Shown here one piece after another: positions 18,327 through 28,286 of a DNA stretch of 64,000 nucleotides. Both the position numbers and the translations under genes were made by a program. The stretch is from Rhizomicrobium palustre (GTDB taxonomy: Bacteria > Pseudomonadota > Alphaproteobacteria > Micropepsales > Micropepsaceae): contig NZ_JAASRM010000001.1 in the NCBI RefSeq assembly GCF_011761565.1, positions 2,976,139 through 3,040,138 on the forward strand. The letters are read 5' to 3'. The notes under the pieces are model-generated. The model saw only the letters and a program-made list of their open reading frames with translations, searched no databases and was not told where the DNA came from. Each line of letters opens with the position of its first letter. Position 1 is the first letter of the stretch.

Positions 18327-19715
18327 ATGATGCGTACACACGGGTTTGCTTGTCTTGTTGCCTTTTCGCTTGCGGTTGACGCGCAGGCGGAGAACCCAAT
18401 CATTCAGACGCGCTTCACCGCCGACCCCGCGCCGCTGGTGCATGACGGCACGGTCTATCTCTACACCAGCCACGACGAGGATGACGCGCGCGGCTTCGTG
18501 ATGCGCGATTGGCGGCTTTATACGTCGAAGGACATGGTGAACTGGACCGATCACGGCGCGGTCGCCTCGCTCGCCACTTTTCCCTGGGCGCGTCAGGACA
18601 ATGATGCCTGGGCGCCGCAAGTCGTGGAGCGGGGCAAGAAATTCTATCTCTATGTGCCGATCAGCGTAGAGGGCTGGCCGAAGAATGTGATTGCGGTAGC
18701 CGTCGCCGATAAGCCCGAAGGCCCGTTCAAGGATGCGCTTGGCCATCCTTTGATTGCCAAAGCCAGCTACAATATCGACCCGACGGTTTTCGTGGATGAT
18801 GACGGGCAGGCCTATCTTTATTGGGGCAACCCCGAACCTTATTACGTCAAACTCAATAAGGACATGATCTCCTATTCGGGAGAGGTCACCAAAGCCGGGC
18901 CGAAGCTGACCAATTATCAGGAAGGGCCGTGGTTCTATAAACGCAAAGGCAAATACTATCTCGCCTATGCCTCCACTTGCTGTTCGGAAGGCATCGGCTA
19001 TGCCATGAGCGATAGCCCAACCGGACCGTGGAAGCAGATGAATCCGCTGATGGAGCCGAACAAGGCCTCTTCCGGCAATCATCCCGGCATCATCGATTTC
19101 AAAGGCAATTCCTATGTCTTCGGCTTTAATTACCAGCTGAATTTTGCCGAGACGCCGATCCATCGCGAGCGCCGTTCGGTGACGGTGGCAAAGTTCGACT
19201 ACAACGCCGATGGCTCCATCCCGACACAGCCTTGGTGGAACCGCGAAGGCGTGAAGCAGCTCGGCACGCTCGACCCGTTCAAGCGGGTGGAAGCTGAAAC
19301 CATCGCCTGGACCACAGCGATCCAAGGCGGCTGGGATCACACCATCGATTGGGCGCCTTGTCTTAAGACGGAGAAGGACGAGAAGGTCGGGGTCTACGTC
19401 ACCGATGTTCGCGGCACCTGCAGCATCAAAGTGGCAGGTGTCGATTTTGCCAAGGGTGCTTCAAGCTTCACGGCGAGCGTCGCCAGTGGCTCGCAAGGCG
19501 GAACGCTGGAGCTGCATCTGGACCGCGCCGATGGCCCGCTGATCGGCTCGATGAAGATCGCCAATACCGGCGGCTGGCAGGCTTGGCGCGAAGAAACCAT
19601 GCAAGTCACCGGCGCTTCGGGCGTGCATGATCTTTTCCTGATCTTCAAAGGCGGCCGCGACGAGCCGCTGTTCAACGTCGATTATTGGCGCTTTGCGAAG
19701 GCGGAGAAGAAATAG
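18327..19715 (+). CDS. Exported GH43 glycosidase with C-terminal CBM6
   Basis: A 462-residue protein: short signal peptide, a five-bladed beta-propeller GH43 domain (about residues 22-320) and a CBM6 carbohydrate-binding module (about 325-460, ending FNVDYWRFAK). The three catalytic carboxylates are visible: D33 in ADPAP (base), D151 in YNIDPTVF (pKa modulator) and E199 in YQEGPWF (acid). Related enzymes remove arabinose from arabinoxylan or cleave xylose links; specificity cannot be read. Start is ATG 18327 or 18330. With the divergent CE1 esterase it forms a small xylan-side-chain locus; no transporter is adjacent. Confidence 0.88.
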   Translation: MMRTHGFACLVAFSLAVDAQAENPIIQTRFTADPAPLVHDGTVYLYTSHDEDDARGFVMRDWRLYTSKDMVNWTDHGAVASLATFPWARQDNDAWAPQVVERGKKFYLYVPISVEGWPKNVIAVAVADKPEGPFKDALGHPLIAKASYNIDPTVFVDDDGQAYLYWGNPEPYYVKLNKDMISYSGEVTKAGPKLTNYQEGPWFYKRKGKYYLAYASTCCSEGIGYAMSDSPTGPWKQMNPLMEPNKASSGNHPGIIDFKGNSYVFGFNYQLNFAETPIHRERRSVTVAKFDYNADGSIPTQPWWNREGVKQLGTLDPFKRVEAETIAWTTAIQGGWDHTIDWAPCLKTEKDEKVGVYVTDVRGTCSIKVAGVDFAKGASSFTASVASGSQGGTLELHLDRADGPLIGSMKIANTGGWQAWREETMQVTGASGVHDLFLIFKGGRDEPLFNVDYWRFAKAEKK

Positions 19716-19730
19716 GCCGTATCGACCGGT

Positions 19731-21218
19731 TCAGTTTTTCGGGCACATGGCCTGGTGGGGCTGGCGCCAGTCTTGTTCGAGCAGCGCGGCGGCGACCTGC
19801 CAGGCGTGATCGCGCTGTTCCCCGAAATGCAGAACCTCAGGCGGGACCGGACAATCCGGCATCACGCCATGGCCGCGCCACGGGCTGGTCCAGGCCATGC
19901 GGAATTGCAGCAGCGGTATGGTGAGTTTCATCTTGCTGTTGGGAAGCTCGATGCTCCAGCGATAGCCGCTGGTGTTGCCTTCATCCGTGCCGCCGACTTC
20001 CTCGCCGACGAAGACGCCACGCCTGCTGTGATAGAGCAAGGACGACAACTCGGCTCCGCCCGAGAAGGTGTTGCCGCCCGCCAGCACAACAAGGCGGCCA
20101 TGGAAAATCGGCGAGAATGTTTTCCAGCGGGACATCAGCCCATAGGGCGGGGTGTTGCGGCGTGTGATCCGGCCGCCTTGGATCGCTCGCTCCTGGCTTT
20201 CATCGTCCTCGAAGACGTCCGTCTCGAAGTGCTTGCCGCTTAAACTCGTCACCGCGATGTGACGGCCGCGCGCTTCCACCGCGGCGTATTTGTGCACCCG
20301 TTTTTCGACGAGATACGAGAACAGGATGCTCTCGTTGGGCTCCGACCCGCCTTCGTTTTCGCGCAGATCGAGGATCAGGTCGGTAACCCCGCGTTGCTCG
20401 AGCTGCACGAAGACGGCGTGGATCGCGTCAGGAAAATTCGCGCCTGCGGCCGGTAGCCGGGAATTGCTGAAGGTCGGGACATTGAGATAAGCGGTGTGAT
20501 CGCCCAGCCATTCGAGCGTGGGCAGCGGCGCGGGATCGTCCCCTTCGGCGGGCCGCGCGCTGCGCGGGACCGCGGCGAGATCGCGGTCTATCCGCCCCTG
20601 CGGGCCATCGAGCACAACATGAAAATGTGATTGCGCCCCGCGCAAACGATACAGGGTCGAGGCAAAGCCTCGGCCGGATATGGTGCGCATTACGCCGGTT
20701 TGGATCACGCCGTCATGCGGCGTCACGGTCACCATATCGCGCAGCAAGTCGGCCGCGCTCTCGCCATCAACCGAGATCAGCCGCGCGCCCTTAGGAATGT
20801 CCGCCGCTTCGCCATAGCTCGCGAGCACGAAGGCGCCCGCATCGGTCCATAAGAGATCGAGCGGAAAGCGCGGCGCATCACGATAATGCTGCTGCATGGC
20901 GTCGCTGAGCTGCATGCTCAGATGGCCTTCGCCGATCTGGCCGACGAGGGGGCGCACGACCCGCCATAGCGATTCACTGTCGGTGACGCCGGAAATTTTG
21001 TTGCGGGCCGCTGCCTTCGCTGCTGCCCATTGCTGCCGCGTTTGGTGCCAGTAGATGTTCGGTATAGCCGCTTCGACCGCCGAAATCGCCAGTTCCAGAT
21101 CTTCGAGCGCTGCTGTGGTGGTGATTTCCGTGCTGGCCGGAGGCGGTGCATCCGCGCGGGCGGGAAAGCAGGTCAGGACACATGCTGCGAGAAACCCACG
21201 CCACCCGTGATTGGTCAT
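19731..21218 (-). CDS. Exported S41-like (tail-specific) peptidase
   Basis: A 495-residue protein with a signal peptide ending about CFPARADA. The C-terminal half matches the peptidase S41 fold: YLNVPTFSNS, LILDLRENEGGSE, and the nucleophile region VVLAGGNTFSGGAELSSLL (Ser after TF), then FVGEEVGGTDEG. There is no clear PDZ domain, only a segment with IPKGARLISVDGESA that may be a reduced one. It is convergent with GH43 across 15 bases and lies between the intact CBM6 end and a decayed copy of the same sequence. The substrate is unknown. Confidence 0.78.
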   Translation of the reverse strand: MTNHGWRGFLAACVLTCFPARADAPPPASTEITTTAALEDLELAISAVEAAIPNIYWHQTRQQWAAAKAAARNKISGVTDSESLWRVVRPLVGQIGEGHLSMQLSDAMQQHYRDAPRFPLDLLWTDAGAFVLASYGEAADIPKGARLISVDGESAADLLRDMVTVTPHDGVIQTGVMRTISGRGFASTLYRLRGAQSHFHVVLDGPQGRIDRDLAAVPRSARPAEGDDPAPLPTLEWLGDHTAYLNVPTFSNSRLPAAGANFPDAIHAVFVQLEQRGVTDLILDLRENEGGSEPNESILFSYLVEKRVHKYAAVEARGRHIAVTSLSGKHFETDVFEDDESQERAIQGGRITRRNTPPYGLMSRWKTFSPIFHGRLVVLAGGNTFSGGAELSSLLYHSRRGVFVGEEVGGTDEGNTSGYRWSIELPNSKMKLTIPLLQFRMAWTSPWRGHGVMPDCPVPPEVLHFGEQRDHAWQVAAALLEQDWRQPHQAMCPKN

Positions 21219-21300
21219 CGCGATCCGATGCAAAAAATGTTGCGAGCTAGAGGGTGGCAATTGTCTCCCGCAGTCAAGTCGCGCTGTGATTTCTACCCCT

Positions 21301-21394
21301 GTTAGCGCCGCGCACGGTCGTTTCCTCGTAGTGGGCGGATGCGCCGCTCTTCGATGTCGATTATTGGCGCTTTGCGAAAGTGGGAGGAATGTAA
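21301..21394 (+). pseudogene. Remnant of a second CBM6-containing gene (3' end only)
   Basis: This intergenic stretch encodes APLFDVDYWRFAKVGGM and a stop (TAA at 21392-21394), nearly the same as the last residues of the GH43-CBM6 protein (EPLFNVDYWRFAK). The DNA matches too: CGATTATTGGCGCTTTGCGAA is shared. Just upstream, in another frame, AAHGRFLVVGG resembles GVHDLFLIFKGG of the intact CBM6, so a small deletion has broken the frame. It is the surviving tail of a paralogue whose body is gone. The rest of 21219-21451 holds nothing recognisable. Confidence 0.72.
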
Positions 21395-21451
21395 GAGCAG
21401 GCCGTCATCCAGCGTGTCCGCCACGGTGCGCAACGCCTGCTTCCGTAGGCC

Positions 21452-22978
21452 TCACTTCCAGATCGGTTTCCCGCTGCCCGGCAAGCCCAGCTTGCCCCAA
21501 ATCTCGTCCACGCGTTTCACCACATCATCCGTCATGGAGAGTTTCTCGCCCCATTCGCGTTTGGTTTCAGGCGGCCATTTGTTGGTGGCGTCGAGCGCGA
21601 TCTTGGAGCCGAGGCCGCTTTCGGGGGAGGCGAAGTCGAGATAATCGATCGGCGTGTTCTCGATCACGGTGATGTCGCGCGCCGGGTCCATGCGGGTAGA
21701 GATCGCCCACATCACGTCTTTCCAATCCCGCGCATTGATGTCGTCGTCCACGATGATCACCCATTTGGTGTACATGAACTGGCGAAGGTATGACCACACG
21801 CCCATCATCACGCGCTTGGCATGGCCGGGATAGGCCTTCTTCATGCTGACCACGGCGATGCGATAAGAGCAGCCCTCGGGCGGCAGCCAGAAATCGACGA
21901 TCTCGGGAAACTGCTGCTGGATAAGCGGAATGAAAACTTCGTTCAGCGCTTCGCCGAGCACGGAAGGCTCATCGGGCGGGCGGCCGGTGAAGGTGGAAAG
22001 ATAAATCGGCTGGCGGCGCATGGTGATCGCCGTAACCGTGAAGACAGGGAACTGCTCCACCGCATTGTAATAGCCGGTGTGGTCGCCATAAGGGCCTTCG
22101 TCGCGATAATCCGACAGTGAGACTTCGCCTTCGAGCACGATCTCGGCTTCGGCGGGCACTTTTAAGGGCTGGCTCACGCAATCGACCAGTTCCACCCGGT
22201 CGCCGCGCAACAGCCCAGCAAATTGATATTCGGAGAGGGTATCGGGCACCGGCGTGACGGCGGCGAGGATGGTGCCGGGATCGGCGCCCAGCACCACAGC
22301 GGCGGGAAGCGGCGCGGTCTTTTCCTTGGCCCAGCGGGCGTGATGCTGTGCACCGCCACGATGGCGCAGCCAGCGCATGATGGTCTGGTTCTTGGAGAGA
22401 ACCTGCATGCGATAGATGCCGAGGTTGAAACTGTCTTCGCGCGAGTCCGACGGGCCTTTGGTGACGACCAGCGGCCAGGTGATCAGCGGGGCAGGCTCGC
22501 CCGGCCAGCAGGACTGAATGGGAAGCTTTGAAAGATCGATTTCATCGCCCGTCAGCACCACTTCCTGGCAAGGGGCGCGCGACACCGTTTTGGGGCGCAT
22601 CGCCATCGCCGCCTTGGCGAGCGGCAGCATTTCCATGGCATCGCGGAAACTCTTGGGTGGTTCGGGCTGGCGCAAAGATGCGAGCAGTTCGCCCACTTCG
22701 CGCATCTCCGTGGCGGTGGTGCGCGGGTGCCCGCCAATGGTGACGGCCTGGGCGACGCGCTTCACCGTGCCGAACAAGTTCACCAGCACCGGAATAGGGC
22801 TGATGGAGCCGTCGGGCTTGACCGGCTTTTCGAACAGCACCGCCGGGCCTTTCTCAGCCAGAATACGGGTCTGGATTTCGGTCATCTCCAACACGGTGGA
22901 GACGGGTTCGGAAACGCGGACAAGATCGCCATCCTTTTCCAGTTTGGCGATGAAATCCCGCAGCGATTTATAGGACAC
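21452..22978 (-). CDS. UbiD-family decarboxylase
   Basis: A 508-residue prenylated-FMN-dependent decarboxylase. Reading from GTG at 22978 (GGGGAA upstream) gives [21 protein letters not shown], the standard UbiD N-terminus. [19 protein letters not shown], the [19 protein letters not shown] region and [15 protein letters not shown] are typical. E. coli UbiD (about 497 aa) decarboxylates 4-hydroxy-3-polyprenylbenzoate in ubiquinone synthesis, and ubiA lies about 10 kb away; a role in other aromatic acids is equally possible. The start is 6 bases after the permease stop, so it is co-transcribed with that gene. No ubiX is in the window. Confidence 0.9.
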   Translation of the reverse strand: MSYKSLRDFIAKLEKDGDLVRVSEPVSTVLEMTEIQTRILAEKGPAVLFEKPVKPDGSISPIPVLVNLFGTVKRVAQAVTIGGHPRTTATEMREVGELLASLRQPEPPKSFRDAMEMLPLAKAAMAMRPKTVSRAPCQEVVLTGDEIDLSKLPIQSCWPGEPAPLITWPLVVTKGPSDSREDSFNLGIYRMQVLSKNQTIMRWLRHRGGAQHHARWAKEKTAPLPAAVVLGADPGTILAAVTPVPDTLSEYQFAGLLRGDRVELVDCVSQPLKVPAEAEIVLEGEVSLSDYRDEGPYGDHTGYYNAVEQFPVFTVTAITMRRQPIYLSTFTGRPPDEPSVLGEALNEVFIPLIQQQFPEIVDFWLPPEGCSYRIAVVSMKKAYPGHAKRVMMGVWSYLRQFMYTKWVIIVDDDINARDWKDVMWAISTRMDPARDITVIENTPIDYLDFASPESGLGSKIALDATNKWPPETKREWGEKLSMTDDVVKRVDEIWGKLGLPGSGKPIWK

Positions 22979-22983
22979 CGGAG

Positions 22984-24435
22984 CTATTCCCCGTTGGAGA
23001 CTTTCCACTTCCACGGCGCGGCATGGCGCACGCCATAGACGAAATATAAGACAACCCCGAGCGCGGTCCAAATCCCCAGCCGCACCCAGGTGCCGTCTGC
23101 CAGGGAATACATCATGATCCCGCAGACCACGATGCCCGCCGGGGCGGTGAACCACACCAGCGGCGTCTTGAATTTGCGCTCGGCCTTAGGGGTGGTGACG
23201 CGCAGGATCATGATTCCGATGCACACCGCTACAAAGGCAAGCAGGGTGCCGATGGAGACAAGGTCGGCCAGCACGTCGAAGGGGAAGAGGGCGGCCAGAA
23301 GCGCGGCGGCGATGCCGATGATGATGGTGCCGCGATGGGGCGTCTGGAAACGGCCATGCACCGCCGAGAAGGCGGGCGGCAGAAAGCCGTCGCGCGCCAT
23401 GCAGAAGAAGATGCGGGTCTGGGCATAAAGCGAGACAAAGACCACCGTGCCAAGGCCTGCCAGCGCGCCGATATTGACCCATTGCACCAGCCAGGCGAGC
23501 TGCGGAATTTGCGCGATGGCATAGGACATCGGATCGGGCACATCGAGCTTGCGCCAATCGGCGACGCCGATCAGCACGATGGCGATCAAGACATAGAGCA
23601 CGGAACAGACGGCGAGCGAGCCCAAAATGCCGATGGGCACGTCGCGCTTGGGGTTCTTGGCCTCTTGCGCGGCGACCGAAACGGCCTCGAAACCGATGAA
23701 AGCGAAGAAGGAGATGGAGGCGCCTTGCAGAATGCCGGTCCAGCCGAAATGGCCGTAAACGTCATCGATCTTGGGCGGAATGAAGGGGGTGAAATGCTCC
23801 GGCACCACATAGGGCAGGCCGAAGAGAATGATGGCGCAGACAATGGCGACCTTCACCGCCACCATGATGTTGTTGAAGCGCGCGGATTCCTTCACGCCGA
23901 CGACCAAGAGCACTGTCATGGCGAGGATCAGCACCACCGCGGGCAAGTTGATGATCGCGCCCGTCAGATGCAGGTCATGCACGCCATGGCCTTCAATCGG
24001 GGCGCTCGCCAATGCGGCGGGAAAGTGGATGCCGAGATGTTCGAGGAAGGAGAGGAAATAGCCCGACCAGCCCGCCGCCACGCCCGAAGCCGAGACGCCA
24101 TATTCGAGCACCATGTTCCAGCCGATGAACCAGGCCATGAAGCGGCCCATGGTGGCATAGGCATAGGTGTAAGAGCTGCCGGATTCCGGAATCATCGAAG
24201 CGAATTCGGCGTAGCAAAGCCCTGCGAAAAGGCAGCCCACCGCCGCGATGACGAAGGAGAGCATGACGGCCGGGCCCGCATGCTGAGCGGCCGCCGTGCC
24301 AGCGTACACGAAGATGCCCGCGCCGATGATCGAGCCGACGCCGATGGAAATCAGGTTGAAGGGACCGAGCGCCCGCTTCAGACGCAAATCATCAGTTGCG
24401 GGCTCGACCGGCGCCGCCTCTTCATTCTGGGCCAT
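22984..24435 (-). CDS. APC-family amino acid permease
   Basis: A 483-residue membrane protein with about 12-14 transmembrane segments, of the cationic amino acid transporter branch of the APC superfamily. It has the TM1 signature [35 protein letters not shown] in TM3 and [20 protein letters not shown] in the TM6-7 region. It resembles the next gene upstream along its length, so the two are tandem paralogues. Substrate is not determinable. It is directly upstream of the ubiD-like gene. Confidence 0.88.
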   Translation of the reverse strand: MAQNEEAAPVEPATDDLRLKRALGPFNLISIGVGSIIGAGIFVYAGTAAAQHAGPAVMLSFVIAAVGCLFAGLCYAEFASMIPESGSSYTYAYATMGRFMAWFIGWNMVLEYGVSASGVAAGWSGYFLSFLEHLGIHFPAALASAPIEGHGVHDLHLTGAIINLPAVVLILAMTVLLVVGVKESARFNNIMVAVKVAIVCAIILFGLPYVVPEHFTPFIPPKIDDVYGHFGWTGILQGASISFFAFIGFEAVSVAAQEAKNPKRDVPIGILGSLAVCSVLYVLIAIVLIGVADWRKLDVPDPMSYAIAQIPQLAWLVQWVNIGALAGLGTVVFVSLYAQTRIFFCMARDGFLPPAFSAVHGRFQTPHRGTIIIGIAAALLAALFPFDVLADLVSIGTLLAFVAVCIGIMILRVTTPKAERKFKTPLVWFTAPAGIVVCGIMMYSLADGTWVRLGIWTALGVVLYFVYGVRHAAPWKWKVSNGE

Positions 24436-24503
24436 CGTGATACTCGTTAATCAGCCAATGCGCGGATGATACCGGCGGCGGGGCGGACCCTAACCGAGCC
24501 CCC

Positions 24504-26093
24504 TCACATTTTCACGCCATAAATCGGCGGATCGTCCTCGCCATCGCTGCCCGCGATGCCGCGCCCCACATGGCTGCGGCTGCGGCTGTAGCTGAAATAG
24601 ACCACAAGGCCGATGGCGCCCCAGATCGGCAGAACCAGGATCGCCGTCAACGGCAGCGAGAGGTAGAGCACGACGCAGCCAATGATAGCGAGCGGGGCGA
24701 CCACCCAGAGCAGCGGGGTCTTGAAGGGGCGCTTACGTTCGGGATTCTTGAGGCGCAGCACCATTACGGCAATCGCCACCATGAAGAAGGCGAAGAGCGT
24801 GCCGGAATTGGAATAATCGGCAAGGCGTCCCACCGGCAGGATCGCGGCGGCAATGGCGGCGGCACAACCCGTCATGATGGTGACGATGTGCGGGGTCTTG
24901 AAGCGCGGATGCACGGTGGAGAGCTTCTCCGGCAGAAGGCCGTCACGCGCCATGGTGAAGAAGATGCGGGTCTGGCCATACATCATCATCAAGACGACAG
25001 AGGGCAGGGCCAAGACGGCGGCGAGGCCGACCAGGCGCCCAATCGCGGGCCAGCCGATGCTCGCAAGCACATGCACCAAAGCTTCCTTGGAGCAGACCAG
25101 AGGTTCCTGCAGGCCTTGCTGAACGACCGCCACGCAGCGGCCGGCCATTTCCGCCGAACCGGGGGCCAGCACCGCACCCGCGGCGCTCGTCAAAGGTTGT
25201 GCACCGATGGCACCGATCGCGCCGCTCGCCACCAGCACATAGAAGATGGTGCAGATCACCAGGCTGCCGATTAGGCCGATGGGGATGTTGCGCTGAGGAT
25301 TGCGGGTTTCTTCTGCCGCGGTCGAAACCGCGTCGAAGCCGACATAGGCAAAGAAAATCGAGGCAGCAGCACCGAACACGCCGACCGTGCCAGTGGGCGC
25401 GAAGGGCACGAAGTTCTCCGCATGCAGCACCGGCAAGGTCAGCGCGATGAAGGCGGTAAGGGCGGCGATCTTGATCACCACCAGAATGGCGTTGAAACGG
25501 GCGCTCTCGGTGGTGCCGATGACCAGCAGCATGGTGACAAACCCGGCCACCACAACGGCGGGAAGATTGATCCAGCCGCCGACTTGCAGCGCGGTCATAA
25601 GATCGGGCGTCGGAGCCGCGCCGAACATCAACTGCACCTTGGCCATCAAGGCGTCGGCATTGCTGATCTCTGCTGGGAAGTTCACCCCCAGCCCGTGTAG
25701 GAGCCCTACCGCATGGTTCGACCAGCCGACGGCGACGGCGCTGGCGCCCACCGCATATTCGAGGATCAGCGCCCAGCCGACCATCCAGGCCATGACTTCA
25801 CCGACCACTGCGTAGGTATAGGTGTAGGCCGAGCCCGCCACCGGGACCATGGAAGCGAGTTCGGCGTAACAGAGTGCCGCCACACCGCAGACAAAACCTG
25901 CCACCAGGAAGGAGGCGAGCATGCCGGGGCCCGCTTTCTGGGCCGCTTCGGCGGTGAGAACGAAGATACCTGTGCCGATAACCGCGCCAATGCCGAGGAG
26001 AGTAAGTTGGAAGGCCCCCAAGGAGCGTTGCAATGACTTCTTCTCCGCCGTCGCCATAATGGCGTCCAGCGACTTAACGCGGTTGAAAAGCAT
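24504..26093 (-). CDS. APC-family amino acid permease (paralogue)
   Basis: A 529-residue permease with the same architecture as its neighbour: GIGAVIGTGIFVLTA in TM1, CYAELASMVPVAGSAYTYTY, and FFAYVGFDAVSTAAEETRNP. It carries a roughly 45-residue insertion between TM7 and TM8 containing three cysteines (CVAVVQQGLQEPLVCSKE region), absent from the other copy. The N-terminus MLFNRVKSLDAIMA is the usual one for bacterial CAT-type permeases. It lies 68 bases upstream of the second permease, same strand. Confidence 0.88.
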   Translation of the reverse strand: MLFNRVKSLDAIMATAEKKSLQRSLGAFQLTLLGIGAVIGTGIFVLTAEAAQKAGPGMLASFLVAGFVCGVAALCYAELASMVPVAGSAYTYTYAVVGEVMAWMVGWALILEYAVGASAVAVGWSNHAVGLLHGLGVNFPAEISNADALMAKVQLMFGAAPTPDLMTALQVGGWINLPAVVVAGFVTMLLVIGTTESARFNAILVVIKIAALTAFIALTLPVLHAENFVPFAPTGTVGVFGAAASIFFAYVGFDAVSTAAEETRNPQRNIPIGLIGSLVICTIFYVLVASGAIGAIGAQPLTSAAGAVLAPGSAEMAGRCVAVVQQGLQEPLVCSKEALVHVLASIGWPAIGRLVGLAAVLALPSVVLMMMYGQTRIFFTMARDGLLPEKLSTVHPRFKTPHIVTIMTGCAAAIAAAILPVGRLADYSNSGTLFAFFMVAIAVMVLRLKNPERKRPFKTPLLWVVAPLAIIGCVVLYLSLPLTAILVLPIWGAIGLVVYFSYSRSRSHVGRGIAGSDGEDDPPIYGVKM

Positions 26094-26260
26094 GATGTTA
26101 CCCCGACTTGACCCTAGCAGTTTGGCATAGGGCAGGGCGATCGCCTAGTCCATCATCACGCCTAGTTTCTCGGCATTCGCTCCTTTTGCACGCGCAGAAT
26201 GCCGCGATCACGCATCCTTGTTGCGCGGGGGACCGTCCTTTGGCCTTTTGGACTTAACTC

Positions 26261-26369
26261 GTCATGGCCGGGCTCCGACCCGGCCATCCAGGCGGCGGAC
26301 AAATCTGGCACCTAATCCATGTGTTGTGCGGCGGTGGTATGGATGGCCGGGTCGGAGCCCGGCCATGAC
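26261..26369. repeat. Paired-arm palindromic repeat, family A copy 2
   Basis: Arms at 26261-26290 and 26340-26369 are perfect 30-base reverse complements. The 49-base spacer shares GGCGG and TGCGGCGGTG with the spacer of copy 1, so spacers are related as well as arms. The element lies in the 312-base gap between a permease start and the VOC gene end; the rest of that gap (26094-26260) shows no gene or clear promoter. Confidence 0.92.
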
Positions 26370-26405
26370 GATGAGAACGAAGTGTCTCGTTTACCCGTCA
26401 ACTTC

Positions 26406-26750
26406 TCACTTTTTGCTCCAGACCCCGATCTCGTTGCCATTGGGGTCTCGGAAGGTGAAGCGGCGCCCGCCGGGGAATTTCTCGTGGCCGGTGATCTCGC
26501 CGCCTGCGGCTTTCACCTTCTCTTCCATCTCGTCGAGCTTGTTGGCGTAGATCACCAGGAGTGGGCCTTCGGACTTCACAACCTTGCGCTCAGCGTTAAA
26601 GCCGCCCCGGCGCCCCAGCGCGTCGAATTCGGTGTAATCCGGCCCGTAATCGGTGAAGCGCCAATCAAACAGGTCGCGATAGAAGACCTTGGTGGCCGGG
26701 ATGTCGGCGGCGGGCAATTCGATATAGTCCAGGGTTCCGTCGAGGGGCAT
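26406..26750 (-). CDS. VOC (glyoxalase/bleomycin-resistance fold) protein
   Basis: A 114-residue single-unit vicinal oxygen chelate protein. It has the first beta-alpha-beta module (DYIELPAADIPATKVFYRDLF), the DWRFTDYGPDYTEF strand and the C-terminal FRDPNGNEIGVWS. The start ATG at 26750 is preceded by AGGAGAACAATT, clearly better than the upstream frame. Proteins of this type may be isomerases, dioxygenases or binding proteins, so no reaction is assigned. It is the last gene of a minus-strand run with the methyltransferase and uppS. Confidence 0.85.
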   Translation of the reverse strand: MPLDGTLDYIELPAADIPATKVFYRDLFDWRFTDYGPDYTEFDALGRRGGFNAERKVVKSEGPLLVIYANKLDEMEEKVKAAGGEITGHEKFPGGRRFTFRDPNGNEIGVWSKK

Positions 26751-26817
26751 AATTGTTCTCCTTTTGTTCAAATAGAGACTCCGCTCTGCACCAGAGTCAA
26801 GGAGATGATTCGGGCCC

Positions 26818-27468
26818 TCAGGGCGTCAGGCGGTAAACGCTGGTGACCCGCATATCGCGGTCTTCCAGGTCGCGGCTGGTCGGCACCTCATAGGTGGCGA
26901 GCTTGGTGATGCCGGATTTGGGGAAATAGTTGCGGCCGGGGTCGCCGATCAGCACCGTCGCGCCAGCTTTGGTTTCCGCGGTCAGCCAGGCGAGCAGCCT
27001 TTCGGCCAGCGGACGCTCGTAGCACATGTCGCCGACCAGGATGAGCGTCCAGCTTCCCGCATGTCCGATCACGTCCTCGCAGGTGGTGCCGAGGACAACG
27101 CCATTATCTTTCGCGTTCACAACCATCGCGGCGGCGGCAAATGGATCGATATCGGCGGCCAGCACCTTTGCGGCGCCCGCTTTGGCGGCGGCAATCGCGA
27201 CCAGCCCCGAGCCCGCGCCGAAATCAAGTACCGATGCGCCCTTCACGCCGATCTCGTCCGCGTGATCGAGGACATAGCGCGCCAAGGCTTGTCCGCCCGC
27301 CCAAGCGAAAGCCCAATAGGGCGGGGCAACGCCTTCCTGCGCCAACTCCTCTTCGGTCTTGCGCCACAAGGGCAAAACCTCATTGGCCAGGTGCAGCCGG
27401 ATCTCCGGCACCAAAGGCGGCGTCTCAAGCTCGGTGGTCGCGCGCACAAAGGCGAGGGGATCGGTCAT
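26818..27468 (-). CDS. Class I SAM methyltransferase (ETFB lysine methyltransferase-like)
   Basis: A 216-residue protein with SAM motif I in VLDFGAGSGLVAIAAAKAGA, the acidic end of motif II in VLAADIDPFAAAAM and a post-motif LILVGDMCYERPLAERLL. The DMCYE stretch and the N-terminal PPYWAFAWAGGQALARYVL are typical of the METTL20/EtfB lysine methyltransferase group. The substrate is inferred from family resemblance only. Start ATG 27468. Confidence 0.82.
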   Translation of the reverse strand: MTDPLAFVRATTELETPPLVPEIRLHLANEVLPLWRKTEEELAQEGVAPPYWAFAWAGGQALARYVLDHADEIGVKGASVLDFGAGSGLVAIAAAKAGAAKVLAADIDPFAAAAMVVNAKDNGVVLGTTCEDVIGHAGSWTLILVGDMCYERPLAERLLAWLTAETKAGATVLIGDPGRNYFPKSGITKLATYEVPTSRDLEDRDMRVTSVYRLTP

Positions 27469-27509
27469 GCATCTTTGTAGGAGTGTTGGACCGTCCCCGC
27501 AATGAGAGC

Positions 27510-28211
27510 CTATTCGGCGGCGGTGGCAAGCGCGCCGAAGCGGCGTTCGCGCTGATGGAAGGCAGCCACCGCGTTTTTCAGCTCCGCCTCGCCGAAATCG
27601 GGCCAGTGCATGGAGGTGAAGTAGAGTTCGGCATAGGCGCATTCCCAGAGCAGGAAATCGGAGAGCCGCTGCTCGCCGCTGGTGCGGATGAGAAGATCGA
27701 CATCCGGCGCGCCCAGCGCTGCCGACACAGCTTCGCGCGTCAGCCCGTCGCCTTCCACCGCGCGTTTAGCGGCCTCCAGGATCATGTCGCGGGCGGAGTA
27801 ATCCACCGCGACGCGCAAGTGTAAAAGATCGCCCCATTCCGTGGCGGCTTCGGCGCGCTCGATTTCCTGAATGAGGTCGGCGGGCAAACGATCGCGGCGG
27901 CCAATCACCGAAAGCTTGACGCCATCGCGCACCAGATCCTCGGTCTCCGCATCAAGGTAATGGCGGAAGAGGTCCATCAGCTCGCCCACTTCCTCCTCAG
28001 GGCGTTTCCAATTGTCGCTCGAAAACGCATAGACCGTCAGCGTGCTGATATTGGCGTCCGGGGCGGCGCGGACTACGCGGCGCAGGGCATCGATGCCCGC
28101 AACATGTCCCTTTTTGCGCGGCAGGCCGCGTTCACCGGCCCAGCGGCCATTGCCATCCATGATGACCGCGACATGAAGCTTTCCGTCTTGGGAATGTAGA
28201 GAGCTTGGCAT
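27510..28211 (-). CDS. uppS: Polyprenyl (undecaprenyl) diphosphate synthase, UppS family
   Basis: A 233-residue cis-prenyltransferase that would condense isopentenyl diphosphate onto farnesyl diphosphate. It has [12 protein letters not shown] (catalytic Asp, residue 19), [27 protein letters not shown] and the C-terminal [23 protein letters not shown] region (given here in parts: RTSGEQR and [13 protein letters not shown]). It is outside the frr-cdsA-dxr cluster that normally carries uppS in this class, so it may be a second copy. ATG 28211 is preferred over an upstream extension. Confidence 0.9.
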   Translation of the reverse strand: MPSSLHSQDGKLHVAVIMDGNGRWAGERGLPRKKGHVAGIDALRRVVRAAPDANISTLTVYAFSSDNWKRPEEEVGELMDLFRHYLDAETEDLVRDGVKLSVIGRRDRLPADLIQEIERAEAATEWGDLLHLRVAVDYSARDMILEAAKRAVEGDGLTREAVSAALGAPDVDLLIRTSGEQRLSDFLLWECAYAELYFTSMHWPDFGEAELKNAVAAFHQRERRFGALATAAE

Positions 28212-28286
28212 TGCAAAGTTCCTTCCGTCAAGAAAACTTGGCCGCAGAGAAAGTCTGGCCATGAAGAAAGAGGGTGGGGTAGTTCC

